This document shows, piece by piece, positions 7,536-15,734 of a DNA stretch of 64,000 nt. This stretch comes from Acidobacteriota bacterium (lineage in GTDB: Bacteria; Acidobacteriota; UBA890; WLXD01), in contig WLXD01000002.1 of assembly GCA_012103255.1 (NCBI GenBank), forward strand, positions 620,001 to 684,000, given 5' to 3'. The translations under genes and the position numbers were made by a program. The number at the start of each line of letters is the position of its first letter. The first letter of the stretch is position 1. Below the pieces are notes generated by a model. It did no database searches. It was not told the DNA's origin and saw only the letters and a list, made by a program, of their open reading frames with translations.

Positions 7536-10192
7536 TCGGTCTTGAGCGCAACGACAGGTTGAACGCGGGCAGCGCGGCGTCCGGGGACCCAAGCGGCCAG
7601 GAACGCAACCCCCGCCAGGGTCAGCGTCACAGCCGCATACGTACTGGCGTCGTAGGCGCTCACTCCGTTTAGCAGCGACTGGAGTAGGCCCATTACGGCG
7701 ACGGCGCCGACTAGCCCCACGGCGACGCCGATACCGACCAGACGCATGGCGTCTCCGACGACCAGGCGCGTCACATCAACACTGAGAGCGCCGAGAGCTC
7801 TACGAATACCCATCTCACGCGTTCGTCGCCCAACCGAGAACGAAACGACGCCGTACAGGCCGATCGAAGAGAGCCCCAGTGCGAGCGCCGCGAATACCCC
7901 GAACATCGCGGAGAACACCGACGGCTGCCAGGAGGAGGCCCGGATGACGCTCGCCATCGGACTGACGTCGTAGAGGGGCAGGTCGCTGTCCACAGCATCC
8001 ACGGCATCGCGCACCGGCCCCACCAGAGCCAACGGCGATTGGGCACCCCGGAGGACAAGATGGGCAGTAGTGGGCCAACGCTGACCGAGCGGCGTGTAGA
8101 CCGTCGGCCACGCCGGGTTCCTCATGTTCCAGTGACGCACGTTGTCCACGACCCCCACGACGGTTAACCACGGCGACTCGTCGTCGGGGAAACCGAACTT
8201 GAGCCGCTTCCCTACCGGACTCTCGTCAGGCCAGAACCGCTCGGCGGCGAGCCGATTGATAATCACCGTGCGTTCCGCAGCTTCGGCACCATCCGTAGGA
8301 TTGAACGCTCGGCCCTGCAGCAAGGGAATGCCGATTGTCTCGAAGTAGCCAGCGCTCGCGATGTTGTCGATCACCTGCGGAGGGCGCGCGTTTTCGTCCT
8401 CGAGCTCGAACCCTTCGGGGCTCACGAGGGTCACGCTTCCGCTATTCGAATACGGCAAGTGAGCAACGGCCCCAACGCTCTCCACACCGGCGATGCGCTC
8501 ACCTCGTTCCAGAACATCACGGTAGAACGCGCCGCGTTCGCTTGCGCCTTCGTACGTTGCCGCCGGCAGAGACAGACGCGCCGTCAACACGCCCGCGGTC
8601 TGGAGCCCCGGATCGATACGCTGGAAGTTCGCGAGCCCCTTCATCATCAACCCCGCACCGATCAGAAGCATGAGCGCCAGCGCAACTTCTGCCACCACCA
8701 GCCCGCTGCGGAGGCGAAGTCGGCCGCTCGGTGCCCGCTGGCCGCCACTCTGAATCGCGGCATGAAGGTCTCGCGTGGCATGCATCGCGGGCAACAGCCC
8801 GAATACCACCCCGTTCAGGGCGGTGAGCGCCACGAGGAACAGCAACACGCGGTAGTCCACCGAGAAGTCGAACCAACGAGGAACTTCTTCCGGAACCACG
8901 CTGATGATGAGGTCGCGCCCACGAACTCCGAGCGCGACGCCGGCGGCGCCGCCGGCCACTGCCAGGACGAGGCTCTCCGTCATCAGCCAGCGCACGATGC
9001 GACCCCGGCCAGCGCCGAGCGCGGCACGCACCGCGACCTCCTGACGCCGGCCGGTGGCCCGCGCGAGCAGAAGATTGCTGACGTTGACCGTCGCGATGAG
9101 CTGCACGCAGATGACCACGCCCATGAAGAGCAGTGCCGTTGCCTTGTTCTCGCCCAGGACCTTGTCGCGCAGGCTCGTAACGCCGGCGCTTGAACCGCCA
9201 TGCTCGAGAGGGTGCTCCGCCGCCACCGCAGCCCCCACGGTGGCCATCTCGGCTCGCGCCGTCGCGCGGCTTACGCCTTCGGCTAGCCGACCTACGACTC
9301 GCCAGTACTGGTTGGCCCGATCCATCGTGGCCGGATCGATCCGGGCCGCGACCCAGATGTCCCCGGTTTCGGGAAAGGAGAACGGTGACGGCATGACCCC
9401 AACGACCGTGTAGGGCCGACCGTGCAATCGAACATCAGTGCCGATGATGTCGGGGTCGCGCTCAAAACTGCGCTCCCAGACCCTCTCGGACAGGACAACG
9501 GCGCGGGGCGCGTCAACACGATCGTCAGCAGGAGACAATCCGCGGCCCATCAACGGCTCCACCTCTAGAGCCCGGAAGAGCTCTCCGGTCGCAACGATTC
9601 CTTGAGCCCGCACCGGTTCGGCGATGGTCGAAAGATTGAAGCTCGTCTCGTAGTAGGCGGCCATGGACTCGAAACTCGTACTTCGAGCAGCCCAGTCGAG
9701 GTAGTTCAGGTAGTTCGCCCGGGCAACCCCGCCACGACTGCTCACATGCTCGATGGCGACGAGCCGATCACCTTCCGGATAGGGCAAGGGCTTGAGCAGC
9801 ATGCCGTTCAGGAAAGTGAACATAGTGGCGGTCGCACCGATACCGAGCGCCAAGGTGAGCAACGCGGCGAGCGTGAAACCCGGCGCTCGAACGAGCGTCC
9901 GCAGGCTGAAACGCAGGTCCTGTCCCCAACTGCTCATCAAGCCATCCCCTGTTCGATCGCGACTCCAACGTCGCGCGATCACGTCCGAGTGAAGTCTTCG
10001 TGCGACCCGTCGCGACAACGCCGCGCGGCATGCCTGCGACAAGAACCAATATCCGGCTGCGTCTCGGCGGGCCGGATCGTCGAGCCGATGGCGCAACTCC
10101 TCTTCGAGGTCGCCTCGCAGATACTCGCGGTCTTCGCGTTTCAATCCGACCAGAAGAACTACGCGCCCGAGAACGGATGCGAGACGGTTCAA
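7532..10192 (-). CDS. orphan MacB/FtsX-type ABC permease (ADOP family), second copy
   Basis: The 886-residue protein has the same architecture as its convergent neighbour. An N-terminal prefix (EDREYLRGDLEEELRHRL) is followed by DLRFSLRTLVRAPGF, an FtsX segment with VNVSNLLLARATGRRQEVAVRAAL, and a second unit ending in RTREMGIRRALGALSVDVTRLV. It overlaps its PadR gene by 4 bases and meets the first permease tail to tail through a shared CTAG. The two proteins are related but clearly diverged, so this is not a recent duplication. As with the first copy, no ATPase gene is adjacent. Confidence 0.87.
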   Translation of the reverse strand: MNRLASVLGRVVLLVGLKREDREYLRGDLEEELRHRLDDPARRDAAGYWFLSQACRAALSRRVARRLHSDVIARRWSRDRTGDGLMSSWGQDLRFSLRTLVRAPGFTLAALLTLALGIGATATMFTFLNGMLLKPLPYPEGDRLVAIEHVSSRGGVARANYLNYLDWAARSTSFESMAAYYETSFNLSTIAEPVRAQGIVATGELFRALEVEPLMGRGLSPADDRVDAPRAVVLSERVWERSFERDPDIIGTDVRLHGRPYTVVGVMPSPFSFPETGDIWVAARIDPATMDRANQYWRVVGRLAEGVSRATARAEMATVGAAVAAEHPLEHGGSSAGVTSLRDKVLGENKATALLFMGVVICVQLIATVNVSNLLLARATGRRQEVAVRAALGAGRGRIVRWLMTESLVLAVAGGAAGVALGVRGRDLIISVVPEEVPRWFDFSVDYRVLLFLVALTALNGVVFGLLPAMHATRDLHAAIQSGGQRAPSGRLRLRSGLVVAEVALALMLLIGAGLMMKGLANFQRIDPGLQTAGVLTARLSLPAATYEGASERGAFYRDVLERGERIAGVESVGAVAHLPYSNSGSVTLVSPEGFELEDENARPPQVIDNIASAGYFETIGIPLLQGRAFNPTDGAEAAERTVIINRLAAERFWPDESPVGKRLKFGFPDDESPWLTVVGVVDNVRHWNMRNPAWPTVYTPLGQRWPTTAHLVLRGAQSPLALVGPVRDAVDAVDSDLPLYDVSPMASVIRASSWQPSVFSAMFGVFAALALGLSSIGLYGVVSFSVGRRTREMGIRRALGALSVDVTRLVVGDAMRLVGIGVAVGLVGAVAVMGLLQSLLNGVSAYDASTYAAVTLTLAGVAFLAAWVPGRRAARVQPVVALKTD

Positions 10193-10512
10193 GAAATCGA
10201 CTCCAGGCCAAGGCCACTGGCCATCTCGTGTAGCGCCTGATAGCTCCTCTCCAGCGCGGTCACCCCGGCTGCGGTCATTCGGTAGTGCTTCTTACGGCGA
10301 CCGCCGCGACGAGCAGTGGGCTCACCAACGTAGGACTCGGCATGCCCCTTGGTTTCGAGTCTTTCGAGCGTCGTGTAAACGGCGCTGATCGAAACGTCAC
10401 GGCCCGTGCGCGACGAGATCTCCGTTCTCACGCTCATGCCGTAGGCGTCGTCGCTGAGTCGCATGAGCGCGAGGAGAATCAACTGCTCGAACTCACCGAG
10501 GTTCTGGGCCAT
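10189..10512 (-). CDS. PadR-family transcriptional regulator
   Basis: The start MAQNLGEFEQLILLAL gives a 107-residue PadR protein; the extra residues upstream in the open frame do not look like family sequence. The winged helix is seen in DAYGMSVRTEISSRTGRDVSISAVYTTLERLETKG, and the wing in ARRGGRRKKHYRMTAAGV. It overlaps the start of the downstream ADOP permease by 4 bases. Two identical palindromes lie 43-82 bases upstream of its start and are probably its own operators. Confidence 0.87.
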   Translation of the reverse strand: MAQNLGEFEQLILLALMRLSDDAYGMSVRTEISSRTGRDVSISAVYTTLERLETKGHAESYVGEPTARRGGRRKKHYRMTAAGVTALERSYQALHEMASGLGLESIS

Positions 10513-10554
10513 GGCGCGCTCCCTTGTCGTGACGTACTGGGCATTCCTCATTAC

Positions 10555-10594
10555 TTCCACAATGTGGAATACACATTACTTCCACAATGTGGAA
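10555..10594. promoter_or_regulatory. two identical palindromic operator sites in the PadR/VWFA divergent region
   Basis: The perfect 15-bp palindrome TTCCACAATGTGGAA occurs twice, at 10555-10569 and 10580-10594, centre-to-centre 25 bp. Each copy is preceded by ATTAC, so the repeat unit is about 20 bp. They lie between the minus-strand PadR start (10512) and the plus-strand VWFA start (10714) and could control either or both. A tandem PadR operator is the simplest reading (inference). Confidence 0.65.
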
Positions 10595-10713
10595 CCCGCA
10601 ACTCCTCGGCTGCGCAGCCCCTGAACCCTCCGTTAACCATTGCATCGGCCTCTCGCCTCGTGCAGGCTTCTGGGAGCGAGGGTCGTCGGTCCCCGACACC
10701 ACTCGAGGTCCCC

Positions 10714-12007
10714 GTGTTTGAGATCGATCGCACGCTGCGAAGCGCTGCTGCGCTTGCGCTCTGGCTGATCATCGGGTCGCCCGTTGTCGGCCTCGCCCAG
10801 GACGCCGACCGCGCGCCGCAATTCCGCAGTCGGGTTGAACTGGTGCGGCTCCAGGTGCGCGCTCATCAGGACGGTGAGTTCGTGGCCGGCCTCAGATCAG
10901 ACGACTTCGTTCTGAGCGTCAACGGTGAGCCGCGCGAACTCGCGTGGGTCACCGAGACTGACCTGTCGTCCGAGACCATCGATTCCACCCAGCCGGCGGC
11001 AGCGGCCAGCGCCTCGGTGCCCCGTCACTTCGTCTTCGTTCTCGACGCCCTGTTCCAGCGGTCCGAGAAACTGGAGATCTGCAAGCGCGCGGTGGCCGAG
11101 TTTCTCGAAACGATGCATCGACCCGGCGATCTGGTGGCGTTAGCGGCGATCGGGTACCGGGGCGTTTCGCTACTGACTCCTTTCACCGCCGAGCCAGATG
11201 TGGTGGCAGAGCGTCTCGACTGGATCGGGCCCGACTGGACGTGGCAGATCAACCGCGGGCAAATCGGAAGCTCCTTCGACCACTTCGGCGGGAGGCCACA
11301 CTTCCCGGTGTCACCGCGACGCCCGCGTGGCGTGCCCGCGGGCTTCGAACTGCTGCCCGACCTGTTGCCGGATCACAATCTGGACATCGTAAACATGGTG
11401 GGTCTGTATCTGTCCGGTATGAACGAACTGGCGGTGGCGCTGCAGGCCGTCGAAGGACGGAAACACATCCTGCTCTATTCCCGGGGACTGTCTTCGAGGC
11501 TCATCGGGCTCGCCGGCATGCCGAGTGTCTCGCCGCGAGCTCCGGAACCAATCCTGAGCGCTGTGGCCGACCTTGAGTACACGGGCTACGACCTCCGCCA
11601 GCTCTTCTTCATGATGGCGGAATCGATGCGCGACGCCGACGCCGCCGTGCATTCGATGTCGACCGCAAGGGCCCCGAGCAGCCGACGTGGCAATCGATTC
11701 GGGGATGCACTCCCTCTGGTATCTCACGGACGAGACACAGGGCTCCATGTCGTTCCACACCCATCACCTCGAGAAGGCAACCGCGAAGGTTAATCGGCTT
11801 ACCGAGCGCTACTACACTCTCGCCTACCGGCGATTGGACGGCGACGCCGAGCGGGTGAGCATCGAGGTGAAAGTGAACCAGGAGGGCTTGAAGCTGGACG
11901 CCCCAACGCGGCTCGTGCTCCCACCCGAGCCGCACGAGATGACGCCACTCCAGCTGCGCATGTACGAAGCAGAACGCGTTGCTGCCGCACCGACGCCGCG
12001 GCGCTAG
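10714..12007 (+). pseudogene. VWFA-related acidobacterial protein, frameshifted
   Basis: From GTG 10714 (GAGG 7 bases upstream) a signal peptide leads into APQFRSRVELVRLQVRAHQDGEFVAGLRSDDFVLSVNGEP, the typical start of this secreted family, then a VWA-like domain with FVFVLDALF. The frame is good to about 11650. It then continues as FDVDRKGPEQP in another phase and as VAIDSGMHSLWYLTDETQG in the third phase, through to 12007. Two one-base losses, TTT to TT near 11652 and GG to G near 11684, would explain both changes. The C-terminal LTERYYTLAYRR and VKVNQEGL are well preserved, so the damage is recent or a sequencing or assembly error. Function in the family is poorly known. Confidence 0.75.
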
Positions 12008-13356
12008 TTGGTGACGAACCAACCTCGATTGCGCCCGACGGCGTAGACGGCGGCTCCGCCCGATAGCGTGGCGAGAGCGGCGATTGTCGGCCCCGGGGTT
12101 GCTATGAGCCCGCTGACCCACGCCGCCACCGTGATGGCCAGAAAAACGATGGCGGGCAACGGAAACGCCGGCGCAGTGAAAGCCGGCGCTTCGCCCGCTC
12201 GACGGCGGAAGACAAAGAGGGTGGCGATCGTCAGAGCGTTGAAGAGCAGCAGCGACGATCCGATGTAGATCAGCAGGGCCTCGAAGGCGCCCGTGAGTGC
12301 GAGCAACGCGGCGAGGACGCCCTGCGCCACGATCGCAGTCACCGGCACCTTGCCTTGCTCGGACAGTCGCGCCAGCGCGGCCGGCGCCAGGCCGTCGCGA
12401 GCCATGGCGAAATAGATACGTGGCCCGACGGCTGTCATGGCGCTCACCGAGGCGAACATCGCCAGCGCAATCACCGCGCTGATCCCGATCGCGCCCTGCG
12501 CGCCAAACAGACGCTCGGCAGCCACCTGCCCCACCGCGATCGTGGGCTCCCACTGAGCCTCCGGAATGGCATAGAAGAACAACGCATTCACGAACAGATA
12601 CGTGAGCATCACGAACGCACATCCACCGATGATGGCTCGAGGCAGCGTCCGCCCTGGGTCTCGAACCTCGCCTCCCATGTAGGCCGCGGCATTCCAGCCC
12701 GCGTACGCGTAGCTCACAGGAAGCAGGGCGGCCCACCAGCTGCCCTGCGCTGGCGCGCTCGCCGTGAGTCCCACGGCGGACCCTCCGCGCGTCGCAAAAC
12801 CGATGACAACCAGCGCCCAGACAGTGCAGACCACCGCGATCGCCAGGCCGCTCTGAAAGCGACCGCTCGATCGCACGCCGACGGAATGGATAGCGGTGAG
12901 CCCGAGAACGATCAACGCTGCGAACAGGCTTCCCTGCGACACCTGGACGCCGAATCCGATCGACGCGTCGGCCTGCCATCCTGGCAACAGTGGATCCACG
13001 TAGGCCGCGAAGCCAAGCGCCGATGCCGCCACCGCGGCCGAGAAGCCCACGACGAAGGAGGTCCACCCGCTCAGAAATGCCCACAGTGGACCGAAGGCGG
13101 CTTCGAGGTAGCGATACTCGCCACCAGCATCGGGCATGCGGGTCGCCAACTCGGCGTAGCAGAGCGCACCGCAAATACCGAGCAGGCCAGCTGCTGCCCA
13201 CACGGCAAGCGACTCGACGGCGCCGCCGACGTTGACCCTCACGATCGCCGGCAGCGTGAAGATGCCGCTACCCACCATGTTCGTGACCACGAAAGCACCG
13301 GCGCCGATCACGCCGAGATTTCGGACGAGTCCTTCGTTTCGCCGGCTTCGTGACAT
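12004..13356 (-). CDS. APC-superfamily amino acid permease
   Basis: The 450-residue, about 12-helix membrane protein opens with LGVIGAGAFVVTNMVGSGIFTLPAIV, the APC substrate-binding GSGIF signature of helix 1. A conserved WTSFVVGFSAAVAASALGF region and GWNAAAYMGGEVRDPGRTLPRA (helix 6 and following loop) are also typical. It is a cytoplasmic-membrane transporter for amino acids or polyamines by proton symport or exchange; the substrate is not deducible. It converges on the VWFA gene through a shared CTAG and is divergent from the Ser/Thr kinase, with a palindrome 20 bases upstream of its start. Confidence 0.85.
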   Translation of the reverse strand: MSRSRRNEGLVRNLGVIGAGAFVVTNMVGSGIFTLPAIVRVNVGGAVESLAVWAAAGLLGICGALCYAELATRMPDAGGEYRYLEAAFGPLWAFLSGWTSFVVGFSAAVAASALGFAAYVDPLLPGWQADASIGFGVQVSQGSLFAALIVLGLTAIHSVGVRSSGRFQSGLAIAVVCTVWALVVIGFATRGGSAVGLTASAPAQGSWWAALLPVSYAYAGWNAAAYMGGEVRDPGRTLPRAIIGGCAFVMLTYLFVNALFFYAIPEAQWEPTIAVGQVAAERLFGAQGAIGISAVIALAMFASVSAMTAVGPRIYFAMARDGLAPAALARLSEQGKVPVTAIVAQGVLAALLALTGAFEALLIYIGSSLLLFNALTIATLFVFRRRAGEAPAFTAPAFPLPAIVFLAITVAAWVSGLIATPGPTIAALATLSGGAAVYAVGRNRGWFVTN

Positions 13357-13376
13357 CGCGCCTCCCGAGGTTTAGA

Positions 13377-13397
13377 GCTCGGCTAGATTAGCCGAGC
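13377..13397. promoter_or_regulatory. perfect inverted repeat between divergent permease and kinase genes
   Basis: GCTCGGCTA (13377-13385) and TAGCCGAGC (13389-13397) form a 9-bp perfect dyad around GAT. It lies within the 85-bp divergent intergenic space, about 20 bases upstream of the APC permease start and 45 bases upstream of the kinase start. It could be an operator or a transcript hairpin; no regulator is encoded alongside. Confidence 0.45.
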
Positions 13398-13441
13398 AGC
13401 GCTTGCTCCGCGCCCCCCACGAAAAGGTTAGTCTTGGGCCT

Positions 13442-15058
13442 ATGTCCAAGGCAGACGCCAACGCCGAAACGAACCGCTTCTCGGGCCCCAGAGTCACGCT
13501 GGTGCAGACCGCCAGCACGACAATGGGCCAAGGCACCTCGGTGCTTCTGCAGTCGCGGTTGCGCATCTTCGCGAGCGTTCTCGCGACGGCAATGCTCGTA
13601 TGGATTGTCCGCGGTCTGTTCCTCACCGGGTCTGCATACCTGTTGCTCCAGATCACGGCCCTCGTGGTCATGGCAGCGCTGGCAGCCCCGCTCTGGACCG
13701 AGCACATGTTCACGCGGTCGCGATTGCGGCTGCTCGAGCTGATCCTCGTCGGGGTCACGCTCGTTCGACTCGGTGCCTACGGGTATCTGGTCGTCAGCGA
13801 TCATCTCGCTGCCGGCGCCGACCTGTTGGCACTGGCCGAGGTCTACAACACGACGATCGCCGTCGGCGCCCTGATCGTGGTCTACGGCATGCTCATTCCG
13901 AACGTGTGGAGGCGCACCGCCGCGGTGGCGTCCGTGATCGCGTCGGTGCCGATGCTCGGCCTCGGCGCGCTGTGGATGTTCAACCACGCCCAGTACGTCG
14001 CGCTGCGATCAGTTGTGGGTCGGGAGACGATCACCGACCTGGCTCTCGCGCTCGTGATCTCCGTTCTCACCGCAGCGGCCGGCACTCAGGTCATCTACGC
14101 GCTACGCCACGAGGCACGCGTCGCACGCAACATGGGGCAGTACCAGCTGCAGGAGCGCATCGCGATTGGCGGCATGGGCGAGATCTGGCGCGCCAGTCAT
14201 CGTTTCCTCGCCCGACCCGCGGCCGTGAAGGTAATCCAGGCCGACAAGGTCGATCCGCTTGACCAAGGCGCCGCCAGCAGCGTCCTCGAACGCTTCGAGC
14301 GCGAGGCGCAGGCTACCGCCACCCTGGAGTCGCTCCACACGGTGCGCGTCTACGACTTCGGCCGCACCGATCATGGCGAGTTCTACTACGCGATGGAGTT
14401 GCTCAACGGGTTCGACTGCGAACAACTCATCGAACGCTTCGGACCGATTCGGCCGGCACGCGCAATCCATCTGCTGCTCCAGGCTTGCGACTCGCTCGCG
14501 GAGGCTCACCAGCTCGGCCAGGTCCACCGCGACGTGAAGCCGTCGAACATCTTCCTGTGCAAAATCGGGCTCACCTACGACGTCGTGAAAGTGCTCGACT
14601 TCGGGCTCGTGACGCGCGCTGGCAGTGAAGAGACGCGCGACGCCCGCCTGCAAGAAGAAGGCATGGCAGGGACGCCGGCGTATATGGCGCCCGAGCAGGT
14701 TCTGGCTGTCACGACGATCGACGAGAGGGCCGATCTGTATGCGCTGGGCTGTGTTGCCTACTGGATGCTCACCGGCCACACCGTGTTCGACATCGATCGA
14801 CCCCTCGCGATGGCCGTGGCCCATGTGAAGGCCCCTCCGATGCCCCCTTCGCGGCGCACCGAGATGCACATCCCGAAGGAACTCGAGGCCATCATCATGC
14901 GCTGTCTCGAAAAGGATCCGAAGCGGCGGCCGGCAAGCGCACAAGAACTCGCCGGCATGCTCCTTGCCTGCGAAACCAGGGAGTCGTGGGGCAGTCGCGA
15001 GGCCGGCGACTGGTGGGGCCAGCATCGGCCGCTCGAGCGACGCGCTGATTCAGCCTGA
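13442..15058 (+). CDS. membrane-anchored Ser/Thr protein kinase
   Basis: This 538-residue protein (start MSKADANAE) has six or so hydrophobic helices in residues 35-215 and then a cytoplasmic Hanks-type kinase domain. The Gly-rich loop IAIGGMGEIW (about 240), ATP lysine in AAVKVI (K263), catalytic HRD in QVHRDVKPSNIF (H362, D364), DFG in VLDFGL (D386) and GTPAYMAPEQV are all intact, so it should be active. Unlike most bacterial members, the sensory or membrane part is N-terminal. The divergent APC permease may be functionally linked, but this is only proximity. Confidence 0.9.
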   Translation: MSKADANAETNRFSGPRVTLVQTASTTMGQGTSVLLQSRLRIFASVLATAMLVWIVRGLFLTGSAYLLLQITALVVMAALAAPLWTEHMFTRSRLRLLELILVGVTLVRLGAYGYLVVSDHLAAGADLLALAEVYNTTIAVGALIVVYGMLIPNVWRRTAAVASVIASVPMLGLGALWMFNHAQYVALRSVVGRETITDLALALVISVLTAAAGTQVIYALRHEARVARNMGQYQLQERIAIGGMGEIWRASHRFLARPAAVKVIQADKVDPLDQGAASSVLERFEREAQATATLESLHTVRVYDFGRTDHGEFYYAMELLNGFDCEQLIERFGPIRPARAIHLLLQACDSLAEAHQLGQVHRDVKPSNIFLCKIGLTYDVVKVLDFGLVTRAGSEETRDARLQEEGMAGTPAYMAPEQVLAVTTIDERADLYALGCVAYWMLTGHTVFDIDRPLAMAVAHVKAPPMPPSRRTEMHIPKELEAIIMRCLEKDPKRRPASAQELAGMLLACETRESWGSREAGDWWGQHRPLERRADSA

Positions 15059-15068
15059 CGCGGGTCGA

Positions 15069-15087
15069 GTGTTCGGATCCGAAACAC
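15069..15087 (+). terminator. weak hairpin after the kinase gene, possible terminator
   Basis: GTGTTCGGATCCGAAACAC folds on a 12-base self-complementary core TTCGGATCCGAA with GTG/CAC flanks and one bulged A. It starts 10 bases after the kinase stop. The following bases are C-rich with only three T, so it is not a convincing intrinsic terminator. Confidence 0.3.
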
Positions 15088-15220
15088 CCCCTTTCGCTAG
15101 GTGCCGTATGTGCGCAATACTTCCCCCAAGCCTCTCCTGTTAACGTTCGTGGGCGAGTTGTGCCACGAGGGTGCAGACGCCGTTCGCTCCCGGGAAACCG
15201 GGGCCACGGAGGAGAATCTG

Positions 15221-15646
15221 ATGCCAAGGATCGAGCGTAAGCACGAAGTCCTTTCGGTGCGTCTAGATGACGATCTACTACGCACCAAGTCCCGTGACGG
15301 TTGGCGCGCCGTAAGCGTCGTCTGGGAACGCACGGTTGAGGGCGAAGTCGAAGAACCCGTCAACGAAGCGGTTCCTTACGGCCTGCGGGTTGGCGCGGAC
15401 TGTCAGACGCTTGAGCCAGACGCGAGTGAACTTCGCATGATGCTCTACATGCTGAAAGGCATCGTCGAGGATCGGCCGTTCGGCACGATCGCGAAGGAAC
15501 TGAACGCGGCCGGCCACAAGACTCGCACCGGCGCCGAGTGGAACCAGACAACCGTGTTCCACATGCTGCCGCGTCTCATCGAAGTCGCACCCGGCATTTT
15601 CAACAGCGACGACTGGCGCGCGACGAAGCCGCACCTGACGCTGTAG
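15221..15646 (+). CDS. small protein with a recombinase-type helix-turn-helix domain
   Basis: The ATG at 15221 follows GGAGGAG at 15208-15214, a strong site that decides against a longer open frame starting at 15101. The 141-residue product has an N-terminal part without a recognised fold (HEVLSVRLDDDLL) and a C-terminal segment IAKELNAAGHKTRTGAEWNQTTVFHML. That segment closely resembles the Recombinase-domain pattern of large serine recombinases (IA..LN..G..TR.G..W...TV). The catalytic resolvase domain is absent, so it is probably a DNA-binding protein rather than an active recombinase. Confidence 0.65.
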   Translation: MPRIERKHEVLSVRLDDDLLRTKSRDGWRAVSVVWERTVEGEVEEPVNEAVPYGLRVGADCQTLEPDASELRMMLYMLKGIVEDRPFGTIAKELNAAGHKTRTGAEWNQTTVFHMLPRLIEVAPGIFNSDDWRATKPHLTL

Positions 15647-15734
15647 TCGCGGCTGAGGCACGTCTGTGATCATCCCCGCGGCGGGAGTGGTGCGCGCGGC
15701 GGGGGCACCCCAGTCGGAGTGCTAGGCTGGTCAC

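Noticed and set aside
10285-10713. Extension of the VWFA protein upstream to 10285.
   Set aside because: It would run through the PadR gene and the two palindromes; the GTG at 10714 with GAGG upstream and a signal peptide is the sensible start.
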